Shown here: one piece after another, positions 21,229 through 28,695 of the stretch
Layout: each line of letters opens with the position of its first letter
Numbering within the stretch: position 1 is the first letter of the stretch
NCBI GenBank assembly: GCA_965226235.1
Contig: OZ245335.1
Span: 1,178,001 to 1,242,000 of the forward strand
Reading direction: 5' to 3'
From: CAYFZO01 sp965226235
Lineage (GTDB): Bacteria > Pseudomonadota > Gammaproteobacteria > Poriferisulfidales > Oxydemutatoraceae
Length of the DNA stretch: 64,000 bases
Position numbers and translations under genes: made by a program
Notes under the pieces: generated by a model
Told to the model about the DNA's origin: nothing
Databases searched by the model: none
The model's input: the letters and a program-made list of their open reading frames with translations, nothing else

Positions 21229-21991
21229 AACTTATGACATAACTCGCCGGTATCTTGCCCGCTACGGCATAACGAGCCCCATAACCGGCTTTCATTTTCC
21301 CGAGCCGTGACGCGGTCGTGAGACCGACCTGGCGACCGCGACGAAATCCGCTTACGCCAGTTTTCTTCAGCAGTTTCAACAGGGAATCGACACTGTCATA
21401 AAGCACGACCTCAACCTGCGTCCGACAACTGACAACGGTCAAACCCGCAGATTCGAACGCACGACGCAACTGAGACTCGGTCGAAAACTCCAAGGTATGT
21501 GGAAAGACATCCACCCCGGACCAACTATTGCACAACTCGCGCAGGGTCCCGGCAGTATAAACCGTAGCCAGCAACGTCCCCCCTCGGGTCATCACGCGAT
21601 TGATCTCCATCAAGGTGGTGCCCAGGTCGCTACTCCACTGTAACGTCGAACTGGAGCAAACCAGGTCAAAAGTCGATGACGAAAACGGCAACGCTTCAAT
21701 ATCGCCGCAGACATGCTCCGAACCACGCGACCTGCGCCGGGCAATCTTCAGCATCGCGTGGGAAAAATCGAGACCAATGACGCGGCTACCCGGGAAAGCG
21801 CGCACCAGGGTCACTGTCCCAAACCCGCTCCCTGCCCCGGCGTCGAGCACCTGAGCCGGTAAACACGGCAATCGCTCGGCATACGCCATCAGACGATTGG
21901 CAACCGCCTGCTGAAGATCGGCGTGGGCGTCGTAATACTCTGCCGCAGCGTCAAACAAACGGCGAACGACGGATTTGTCAGTCACGCCCAT
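21203..21991 (-). CDS. bioC: Malonyl-[acyl-carrier protein] O-methyltransferase
   Basis: BioC methylates malonyl-ACP with SAM to start pimeloyl synthesis for biotin. About 262 residues from ATG 21991. The N-terminal VVRRLFDAAAEYYDAHADLQ matches the BioC signature. A class I SAM-binding fold follows: VLDAGAGSGFGT (motif I), VIGLDFSHAML, GDIEALPF, and DLVCSSSTLQW with the BioC-typical LQW. The C-terminal half has LLKLLKKTGVSG. The start overlaps the end of bioH by 14 bp, suggesting translational coupling. No other bio genes are nearby. Confidence 0.93.
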   Translation of the reverse strand: MGVTDKSVVRRLFDAAAEYYDAHADLQQAVANRLMAYAERLPCLPAQVLDAGAGSGFGTVTLVRAFPGSRVIGLDFSHAMLKIARRRSRGSEHVCGDIEALPFSSSTFDLVCSSSTLQWSSDLGTTLMEINRVMTRGGTLLATVYTAGTLRELCNSWSGVDVFPHTLEFSTESQLRRAFESAGLTVVSCRTQVEVVLYDSVDSLLKLLKKTGVSGFRRGRQVGLTTASRLGKMKAGYGARYAVAGKIPASYVISFVHSHPTR

Positions 21992-22766
21992 GTTGGCATC
22001 GGTCCATGAAGCTGCCCAGCGCTTCGAGAAACTCCTCTGGGTGTGATAGAAACGGCGCGTGGCCGGCACCGGCAACTTCAACACAACTGCCGCAGGGTAT
22101 GATCCGGCTACTGTCCCGGACGCTTGCGGCACTGACAATCATGTCTTTTTCCCCCACAACAAACAGCGCAGGCTTTTTGAAGCCCCGCATCGCCTCACGA
22201 ACGTCGGCGACCTGCAACAGCTTCAGCCCGGCCTGGAGTTGTTTTTTGTCCCATTCCATCATCGCGAGCGACCTCAAAACGCCACGCGCGGATGCCTGCC
22301 GTTCGCTGCCAAGCAGCTGTTGCTCGATGAGTTGCCGGAAGACTTGTTCGGGAGCCACCGAAAACAAGGACCGAACAGCCCTGAAGAGCGCACGGTTGAC
22401 GCCATGCGGCCAATCCTTGGTCGCCAGGTAGCAACAACTCATACCGACGACAACCAGCGCGCGAAGCCGATCTGCGGCCGCCTGTGCCGCCAGTTGCGCC
22501 AACAGCCCTCCGAGCGACCACCCAACCCACACCGCCCCCTCGGGCGCGAGCTCCAGCAGATGGGCCAGCAACCGATCCGGGTCTTCAAAGGAATACGATG
22601 ATCGCAGACTGCCGCCGTGCCCGGGCAGATCAACCCTGGTCAAGCGAAAGCGGCTTTCAAGCTGCATGGCGAGACCGTCCCAACAGCGGCTGTTCATCAT
22701 CCAGCCGTGTAACAGGAACAAATCGCGCCCCGACCCCGTTTGCTCGACATACAACGGCCTGGTCAT
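21978..22766 (-). CDS. bioH: Pimeloyl-[acyl-carrier protein] methyl ester esterase
   Basis: An alpha/beta hydrolase that removes the methyl group BioC added, ending pimeloyl-ACP synthesis. About 262 residues from ATG 22766; a GTG at 22823 would add 19 residues. Seen are the oxyanion region LFLLHGWMMNS, VDLPGHGGS, the nucleophile elbow GWSLGG, the acid in VGEKDMIVS and the catalytic His in GAGHAPFLSHPEEF. Together with the overlapping bioC this defines a two-gene biotin unit. It is divergent from plsY. Confidence 0.92.
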   Translation of the reverse strand: MTRPLYVEQTGSGRDLFLLHGWMMNSRCWDGLAMQLESRFRLTRVDLPGHGGSLRSSYSFEDPDRLLAHLLELAPEGAVWVGWSLGGLLAQLAAQAAADRLRALVVVGMSCCYLATKDWPHGVNRALFRAVRSLFSVAPEQVFRQLIEQQLLGSERQASARGVLRSLAMMEWDKKQLQAGLKLLQVADVREAMRGFKKPALFVVGEKDMIVSAASVRDSSRIIPCGSCVEVAGAGHAPFLSHPEEFLEALGSFMDRCQHGRD

Positions 22767-22830
22767 GGTGGCGGGGTCGTATTGTCCTGGCTCGAAGTTT
22801 GACTGAATCTCAATCCGATACACTCAAAAG

Positions 22831-22836
22831 TATAAT
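22831..22836 (+). promoter_or_regulatory. Perfect -10 hexamer directly before plsY
   Basis: TATAAT lies 5 bp before the GTG and 8 bp before the ATG of plsY. If used as a sigma70 -10 element, transcription would begin at or beside the start codon and the mRNA would be leaderless. No good -35 sits 17 bp upstream; a TTGACT occurs 26 bp upstream, too far for a standard promoter. Confidence 0.3.
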
Positions 22837-22841
22837 ACAGC

Positions 22842-23414
22842 GTGATGGACTACCTGATCGGAGCGGCTTTTATAGCCGCTGCTTACCTCGCGGGCTCGGT
22901 GTCGTTCGCCGTTGTCACCTGCGCCCTGCTGAAGCAACCGGATCCCCGAAGCCGTGGGTCCGGGAACCCTGGCGCGACCAATGTCCTGCGCGAAATCGGC
23001 AAATGGCCCGGGGTATTGACGCTTGGTGGCGACATCGGCAAAGCGGTCATTCCCATGCTGTTGTTACGCTCGTTGGGGGGCACGGAAACAACGGTTGCCC
23101 TGGTTGGTGCCGCGGCGTTCATCGGACACGTCTATCCGCTGTTCCACGGCTTCAAGGGAGGCAAAGGAGTAGCCACCTTTCTCGGCATCCTGATGGTGTT
23201 GCAATGGCAACTTGCGCTGGTCTGGTTGTCCTCCTGGTTGATCGTGCTGGCGTTGTTCAGATACGTCTCGTTAGCGAGCATGATCGCCACCGCGGCAGCC
23301 GCCGCGTACGCATGGAACGCGGTGCAGAACCGGCAAACGGTCATTCTGATCCTGACGATGGCAATCCTGATTCTGACCAGGCATCGCAGCAATGTCCGTA
23401 GCCTGCTGAGATAA
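22842..23414 (+). CDS. plsY: Glycerol-3-phosphate acyltransferase PlsY
   Basis: An inner-membrane enzyme that transfers acyl groups from acyl-phosphate to glycerol-3-phosphate, the first step of phospholipid synthesis. 190 residues from GTG 22842, or one fewer from the adjacent ATG 22845. About five membrane segments are visible. The three PlsY motifs are present: GSVSFA near residue 20, RSRGSGNPGATNVLR, and FHGFKGGKGVATFLG. No Shine-Dalgarno is evident. It is the only plus-strand gene in this stretch, divergent from bioH and convergent with tsaD. Confidence 0.95.
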   Translation: MMDYLIGAAFIAAAYLAGSVSFAVVTCALLKQPDPRSRGSGNPGATNVLREIGKWPGVLTLGGDIGKAVIPMLLLRSLGGTETTVALVGAAAFIGHVYPLFHGFKGGKGVATFLGILMVLQWQLALVWLSSWLIVLALFRYVSLASMIATAAAAAYAWNAVQNRQTVILILTMAILILTRHRSNVRSLLR

Positions 23415-23449
23415 ACCCCGGTCGTGGTGTGCGCCAGTCGGATTCGACC

Positions 23450-24469
23450 TCATCGATCGCCATCAATTTTCTGCAGGGTTTCCAGATTCCAACGCGGGCG
23501 TACCTGCGGCCAGCGATCGGCGCACTGCCCGGACTGCAGGCGCAACAAACCCGCGTGGGCAATCATCACGCCATTGTCGCCACATAAGTGCAGCGGCGGA
23601 CAAAATAATACAAAGCCGTGCCGTCGCGCAAGCACCGCCAGGAGAGCCCGCAAGCGGCGGTTGGCACTCACCCCACCAGCGATCACCAGTTGCCGGCAAT
23701 GCGATTCCTCCAGCGCGCGGCGGCACTTGACCGTCAACGTGTCGACCACGGCCTCCTCGAACGCGCGCGCGACATCCGCTTTGGTCTGTGCATCCTGAGG
23801 AACACCTTTCAGCACGTTACGCACATGCGTTTTCAGGCCGCTGAAGCTGAAATCCAGCCCGGGTTTGTCAATCATTGGTCGCGGAAACTCAAAGCGCTCC
23901 GGGTTCCCCTCCAGCGCGAGTTTCTCGATCTCCGGACCGCCCGGGTAACTCATTCCCAGCAGCTTTGCGGTTTTATCAAATGCCTCGCCGACGGCATCGT
24001 CGAGGGTCTGCCCCAGTATCGTGTACTCGCCAAGCGCGTGCACCAGCACCAGTTGCGTGTGGCCGCCCGACACCAGCAGTGAGATAAAAGGCGGACGAGG
24101 CGCGGGTTTATCCAGCAACAGGGCGAGCAAGTGCGCTTCCATATGATGAATGCCCAGGGCCGGCAGTCCACGCGACCAGGCCAGGCTATGGCCCAGCATC
24201 GCGCCGGTCAGAAGTGCCCCGACCAGACCCGGCCCTGACGTATAAGCGACAGCATCCACCTGGCCGATTCCGTCTTCGCCCAAAGCTTCTTCAATGAGCG
24301 GCAGCAATCGTCGGATATGGTCCCTGGACGCGAGTTCGGGAACGACTCCTCCATAAGGGGCGTGGATCTCGACCTGACTGAATAACGCCTGACCGACGAC
24401 GCCTTGCCTGGAATCGATGAGGCCGATCCCGGTTTCATCACAGGAAGTTTCTATGCCAAGAACACGCAC
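23450..24469 (-). CDS. tsaD: tRNA N6-adenosine threonylcarbamoyltransferase
   Basis: TsaD, with TsaB and TsaE, makes the t6A37 modification in ANN-decoding tRNAs. About 339 residues from GTG 24469, which starts VRVLGIETSCDETG, the universal family N-terminus; longer readings lack similarity. Motifs include GGVVPELASR, the metal-binding HHMEAH, SGGHTQL, DDAVGEAFDK, YPGGP.IE, DFSFSGLKT and GGVSANRRLR. It lies 22 bp after yggT on the same strand. Confidence 0.96.
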   Translation of the reverse strand: MRVLGIETSCDETGIGLIDSRQGVVGQALFSQVEIHAPYGGVVPELASRDHIRRLLPLIEEALGEDGIGQVDAVAYTSGPGLVGALLTGAMLGHSLAWSRGLPALGIHHMEAHLLALLLDKPAPRPPFISLLVSGGHTQLVLVHALGEYTILGQTLDDAVGEAFDKTAKLLGMSYPGGPEIEKLALEGNPERFEFPRPMIDKPGLDFSFSGLKTHVRNVLKGVPQDAQTKADVARAFEEAVVDTLTVKCRRALEESHCRQLVIAGGVSANRRLRALLAVLARRHGFVLFCPPLHLCGDNGVMIAHAGLLRLQSGQCADRWPQVRPRWNLETLQKIDGDR

Positions 24470-24491
24470 TGATTGAGATGACGTATTGCTT

Positions 24492-25052
24492 CTACATGAA
24501 GGACCGCAAAACGATACGCAGCACATAGAGACTGATAAACGCGACCAGCAGACTGAAATCAATGACTCCGACGGTGGGAACGAAGCGCCGTATGCGGGTG
24601 ACGATCGGCGCATTCAGGCTATAGAGCAAGGATATCAGCGGGTGATTGAATGCCTGGATGCCGCTCATAAACCAACTGCTTATCGCCACTATGGCGAGGG
24701 AAAACATATAGATGAGAATAATTGTGTCAGCCAGCTTGAATGCTCCCAGGGCAAGTAACGTACCCAGCGGCAGGGTTGGCCCCTGGATCGACCCGATCAG
24801 GAAAAACGCAAGCACTTTCAGCAGGTAGGCAAGCAGGCACGAAGCCAGATCGACGTTGCCGAAAGACGGAACAAGCTTGCTCGCAACGTCGATCGGAGGT
24901 TGGGTCAGCTTGATCAACGTTTGGGACAGCGGGTTGTAGAAGTCGACCTGCGCCCACGCAAACAAAAACCGCAAAAGAAACGCGAGCGAGTACAGGGACA
25001 GTACCGTGTCGATCAGAAACAGCAGGACATTCTGCAGAACCTCACCCCCCAT
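24492..25052 (-). CDS. yggT: YggT family integral membrane protein
   Basis: 186 residues in two copies of the YggT unit. Each has a hydrophobic helix, then R..F.W....NPLSQ.L..LT.P (first copy) or FNHPL...LYSLNAPIV.RIRRFVP (second), with four to five membrane helices overall. The family is widespread and linked to envelope or osmotic functions without an assigned activity. It follows proC by 7 bp, as in many proteobacteria where proC and yggT are neighbours. Confidence 0.9.
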   Translation of the reverse strand: MGGEVLQNVLLFLIDTVLSLYSLAFLLRFLFAWAQVDFYNPLSQTLIKLTQPPIDVASKLVPSFGNVDLASCLLAYLLKVLAFFLIGSIQGPTLPLGTLLALGAFKLADTIILIYMFSLAIVAISSWFMSGIQAFNHPLISLLYSLNAPIVTRIRRFVPTVGVIDFSLLVAFISLYVLRIVLRSFM

Positions 25053-25059
25053 TCAAGCC

Positions 25060-25890
25060 TCAGTCATCCTCGCCGAGACTGTTCGATATCTCCCGACTGC
25101 GTTGCACCGCAGCCTGGACCACCCGCTCAAAAACCGCATCGATATCCTGCTTTTCCAAGGCGGCAAGAGCACGTTCCGTAGTCCCCCCCCTCGATGTGAC
25201 CATTTCACGCAAAGCGCCAATATCCAGTTCGCTGCGGCGCGCGAACTGTGCGGCTCCCAATGCCGTCTGTGCAACCAACTCCTGCGCGGTCGCGGCGTCA
25301 AGACCAAACTTCACCGCAGCCCGCTCAAGTGCTTCCATCACACGGAAAAAGTACGCTGGCCCACTGCCTGAAAGAGCCGTGACGACATCCATCAAGGCTT
25401 CATCTTCGATCCATACGGTCTTGCCGACAGCATTGAAAATCCGTTCGACCAACCGACGCTGGATCTCCGGGACGCCCGTCCCGGCATGCAATGCACTCAT
25501 GCCGTACCCGACCACAGCCGGGGTATTTGGCATGCAACGTACCAACGGGAACAACCCGCGGGTCCAGGCGGACAGCATTGCAAGCGTCACACCGGCAGCG
25601 ACTGAAACCACAACGGCCGATGGCGTCGACGTCAGTTCGCCACTGATCTCTTCACACACCCCACGCATGTCAACAGGCTCCACGCAGAGAACCAACACCC
25701 GGCAGTCAATCATCGCCTGGCGGTTGGAGGCGTAAATTGAAATACCCGGGCAAGCCTTCGCCAATGATCGGGTTTTCTCGGTGCGACGGTCCGAAACCGC
25801 GAGTTCAGTGGCATCGAATCCGGATTTCACGAGCCCTCGAGCAAGGCTGCCACCCAGATTGCCGGCACCGATGAATGAGATGGTCGCCAT
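25060..25890 (-). CDS. proC: Pyrroline-5-carboxylate reductase
   Basis: ProC reduces 1-pyrroline-5-carboxylate to L-proline with NAD(P)H. 276 residues, the usual length. The N-terminal Rossmann motif is IGAGNLGGSLARGL; then VLCVEP, VVVSVAAGVTL, the MPNTPA motif, TALSGSGPAYFF and, near the C-terminus, LREMVTSRGGTTERALAAL, all diagnostic. ATG 25890 is the natural start. It begins the proC-yggT-tsaD run, with intergenic gaps under 25 bp. Confidence 0.96.
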   Translation of the reverse strand: MATISFIGAGNLGGSLARGLVKSGFDATELAVSDRRTEKTRSLAKACPGISIYASNRQAMIDCRVLVLCVEPVDMRGVCEEISGELTSTPSAVVVSVAAGVTLAMLSAWTRGLFPLVRCMPNTPAVVGYGMSALHAGTGVPEIQRRLVERIFNAVGKTVWIEDEALMDVVTALSGSGPAYFFRVMEALERAAVKFGLDAATAQELVAQTALGAAQFARRSELDIGALREMVTSRGGTTERALAALEKQDIDAVFERVVQAAVQRSREISNSLGEDD

Positions 25891-25973
25891 AAGAATGCCT
25901 GCGAGGTATCCCTGCAGATTATACTGCCAGCCATCCGCCAGCGGTCATTGGAACCGATAGAGCCGAAACCCTG

Positions 25974-26468
25974 TCACCGTACCCGCGTGAGTATAAAGAC
26001 GCAGAAAATCGATAATGCGACAAACAGCAGCAAGGTTTGCTGAGCAATGCCGAGACCAAGAAAAGTCCAACTGACTTCAGCGCAGGTACCGGAGGTAGTG
26101 AAAATAACCGCAAGCGTTTTCGACAGTGGGAAAGCATCCAGCATATAGCCTAGATCCGGGACACAATCAGGAATTTCATCCGGCGGCAATGCTTGCAGGT
26201 AAACGTGCCGACCTGCAATTGCAACACCAGCCATTCCAAGCAGCAGCCCCACGCCAGCATAAACACGGCTCCCCGTTATCGAAGGCCTATGCAGCCACGC
26301 TGCCGCAAACACCAGTGCCATGGCAGCAACGACAATGCGGTCAAGCCAGCACAGAGGACACGGAGCGAGTCCGAGATATTTCTCCATAAAAAGCACCGCA
26401 ACCAATAACGCGGCAATGCACCAGCACGCTCCAATCAGGTTCAGGGTGCGAACGGATAAACCGGGCAT
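25974..26468 (-). CDS. dsbB: Disulfide bond formation protein DsbB
   Basis: DsbB reoxidises periplasmic DsbA and passes electrons to quinone. 164 residues with four membrane helices. The first periplasmic pair is CPLC (C37, C40). The second pair is C102 and C129, separated by a loop as in the family, and an Arg follows the first pair (WLDR). It follows the dehydrogenase-like gene by 20 bp. No dsbA is in view. Confidence 0.94.
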   Translation of the reverse strand: MPGLSVRTLNLIGACWCIAALLVAVLFMEKYLGLAPCPLCWLDRIVVAAMALVFAAAWLHRPSITGSRVYAGVGLLLGMAGVAIAGRHVYLQALPPDEIPDCVPDLGYMLDAFPLSKTLAVIFTTSGTCAEVSWTFLGLGIAQQTLLLFVALSIFCVFILTRVR

Positions 26469-26488
26469 TGGTCAAGGTGAACCCAGCG

Positions 26489-27355
26489 CTATTTCCAATC
26501 TATGTTCGATCTTATGCTCAGATTGTATTCCCAGGCTTCTTCGAGCAGCTTGAGCGAGCAACCTTGCTCTGTGGCGTCGCGCATAATTGCATTGACATCT
26601 TTCGGCAAGCACTTCCCACCCCAACCCCGATCACCGTCGTGGCCGGGAATATCTTTATGACTATTGCCCATCCGAGCGTCGAAATGAAACAGTTCGGAGA
26701 CATGCTCCCAGGTAGAACCGGATCCACCGAGTTGAAACAGATCGTAAAATTGATTCAGGAAACTGACTTTCATCGTCAGGTAGGAATTGATCATGTATTT
26801 TATAAAAGCCGCGGCAATGGCATCACAATATCCGACCCTGTCGCAGGACGCACAACTGCTGTAATTCTCAAACAAATCATTCACCGCTCGCGCATGCGCC
26901 AACTTGCCGCCAATGATTCTGAACACAGGGGCCATAAACTCCTGTTCGGCATTTTTCTCTGTCAGAAACTCCGGTAGCACAACCAGGTTCAACCTGGGAT
27001 AAGTCTCCAAAAAAGTCCTGATCTTCGACGGCAACGTCGTGCTCACAAGGACCAGTATCTTCTCAGCCTGCCCCGGGACTTTTTCATCCAGCAGCGGCGC
27101 GATCAATGCAATGGTAGCGTCCAGTTTGGACGCATTAAAAGGGCCTCCGAGTTCATACCCGCTCAGCTTCTGCGGTGTGGGCACGGCGACAAAAGTGAAG
27201 TCGCTTGCCCGCCATACTTCCTCCGCAGAGGACTTGAACGGCTCTTTCGGCTGCGTAGCATAGAGAGGATCGAAAATATGCGCTTGCACATGCTTCCTGA
27301 ATCCGTTGAAAATCGCTTTGCCGACAGTGCCATAACCTATGATGCCAATTTCCAT
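26489..27355 (-). CDS. UDP-glucose/GDP-mannose dehydrogenase family protein, short form
   Basis: 288 residues against about 390-450 for full UDP-glucose 6-dehydrogenases. The Rossmann motif GIIGYGTVG is intact, as are VAVPTP, STTLP, LPEFLTE (substrate loop), the helix around K187 and the active-site GGKCLPKD with C249. The protein ends shortly after the central domain, so the C-terminal nucleotide-sugar-binding domain is missing. Such short homologues exist in other bacteria and phages. Oxidation of a sugar nucleotide is plausible, but the substrate is unknown. There is no polysaccharide cluster beside it. It is probably cotranscribed with dsbB. Confidence 0.8.
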   Translation of the reverse strand: MEIGIIGYGTVGKAIFNGFRKHVQAHIFDPLYATQPKEPFKSSAEEVWRASDFTFVAVPTPQKLSGYELGGPFNASKLDATIALIAPLLDEKVPGQAEKILVLVSTTLPSKIRTFLETYPRLNLVVLPEFLTEKNAEQEFMAPVFRIIGGKLAHARAVNDLFENYSSCASCDRVGYCDAIAAAFIKYMINSYLTMKVSFLNQFYDLFQLGGSGSTWEHVSELFHFDARMGNSHKDIPGHDGDRGWGGKCLPKDVNAIMRDATEQGCSLKLLEEAWEYNLSIRSNIDWK

Positions 27356-27501
27356 GGAAAATCACTTCATCCGATCATTATCGAGCCGGCGGGCGGGGAA
27401 GACAGGCAAAAAACAGCGGCGATAGCACACACACGAGGCCCCTCAAGCAGGAAGCAGTGTTTGCCCGCCGCGGAAAGTGGACGGAAACTATTCTATGACA
27501 G

Positions 27502-28653
27502 TCAATCCCAACTCAGCACACCCCCCGACTGGTACTCGGTGACACGGGTCTCAAAAAAATTCTTCTCTTTCTTGAGGTCAAGAATCTCCGACATCCACGG
27601 GAAGGGGTTGGTCGCTCCCGGGAATTGCTCGGGCAACCCAATCTGCAGAAATCGCCGATTGGCGATAAATTCGACATATTGCTGAAATATGCCGGCATTC
27701 ATGCCGAGCATGCCCCGGGGCATGGTGTCTATGGCATACATCTTCTCGAATTTAACTCCTTCGAGAATCAACTCTATCAACTGCTGTTTGAACTCGTCCG
27801 TCCACAGCTGTGGATTTTCCAGCTTGATCTGGTTGATTACGTCGATACCAAAGTTCATGTGCATCGATTCATCCCGGATAATGTATTGGAACTGTTCCGC
27901 AACACCGGTCATTTTATTGCGCCGCCCCATGGACAGGATTTGTGAAAACCCGACATAAAAGAACAAACCTTCAAATACAACGTAAAAAGCGACAAGATCG
28001 CGCAGCAGGCGCTGGTCGCTTTGATGTGTGCCTGTCTTGAAGTTGGGATCGCCAAGGCTTTGCGTGTAAGGCAGTGCCCACTCGGACTTTCGAGCGACCG
28101 ACGGAAGCTCGCGATACATGTTGAAGATCTCGGCTTCATCCAGTCCCAGGGATTCGATGCAATATTGATAGGCGTGTGTATGCACTGCTTCCTCGAAAGC
28201 CTGACGCAACAGATACTGTCGGCATTCAGGGTTGGTGATGTGCCGATAAACCGCAAGCACCAGATTGTTCGCGACCAACGAATCAGCCGTCGAGAAAAAC
28301 CCGAGGTTGCGCTTGATTACCCTGCGTTCATCTTCGGTCAGACCATCGGTGCTTTTCCACAAGGCAAGATCGGCACCCATGTTGATCTCCTGGGGCATCC
28401 AGTGGTTGTTGCACGCCATGAGGTATTTGTCCCATGCCCAGGTGTATTTGAACGGAACCAGTTGATTGAGGTCGGCGTGACAGTTAATGATCTGCTTGTC
28501 ATCCACCCGAACACGGGCGGCACCCATCTCTATGGCTTCCAACCCGGTGGCTCCTCCACTCACTTCGGGGGAAACCCCGCTGGCAGGAGGCTCGACGACG
28601 CCATCAAGCGTGGCCGGGGAAAAAGACGGGGATTTCCATTCGAGTTGCATCAT
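27502..28653 (-). CDS. nrdB: Class Ia ribonucleotide reductase, beta subunit
   Basis: NrdB carries the diiron-tyrosyl radical cofactor needed by NrdA. 383 residues. Visible ligands are D in FSTADSLV, E and H in EEAVHTHAY (with the Y four residues after the His in the radical position), E in YVVFEGLFFY, and E/H in IRDESMHMNF. The C-terminus (TEYQSGGVLSWD) resembles the tail that docks on NrdA. It sits 42 bp downstream of nrdA in the usual order. Confidence 0.96.
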   Translation of the reverse strand: MMQLEWKSPSFSPATLDGVVEPPASGVSPEVSGGATGLEAIEMGAARVRVDDKQIINCHADLNQLVPFKYTWAWDKYLMACNNHWMPQEINMGADLALWKSTDGLTEDERRVIKRNLGFFSTADSLVANNLVLAVYRHITNPECRQYLLRQAFEEAVHTHAYQYCIESLGLDEAEIFNMYRELPSVARKSEWALPYTQSLGDPNFKTGTHQSDQRLLRDLVAFYVVFEGLFFYVGFSQILSMGRRNKMTGVAEQFQYIIRDESMHMNFGIDVINQIKLENPQLWTDEFKQQLIELILEGVKFEKMYAIDTMPRGMLGMNAGIFQQYVEFIANRRFLQIGLPEQFPGATNPFPWMSEILDLKKEKNFFETRVTEYQSGGVLSWD

Positions 28654-28695
28654 TTACCTCCTGTTCTCAGACATTAATCATGTACACGCGTGTGC

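Noticed and set aside
20979..21310. Short open readings in the gap upstream of bioC's end
   Set aside because: Several overlapping 60-70 codon readings on both strands lack motifs. The DnaA-box and AT-rich layout explains the stretch better.
22484..23401. Plus-strand reading of 305 codons across bioH and plsY
   Set aside because: It is out of frame with plsY and antisense to bioH, both of which have full sets of catalytic motifs.
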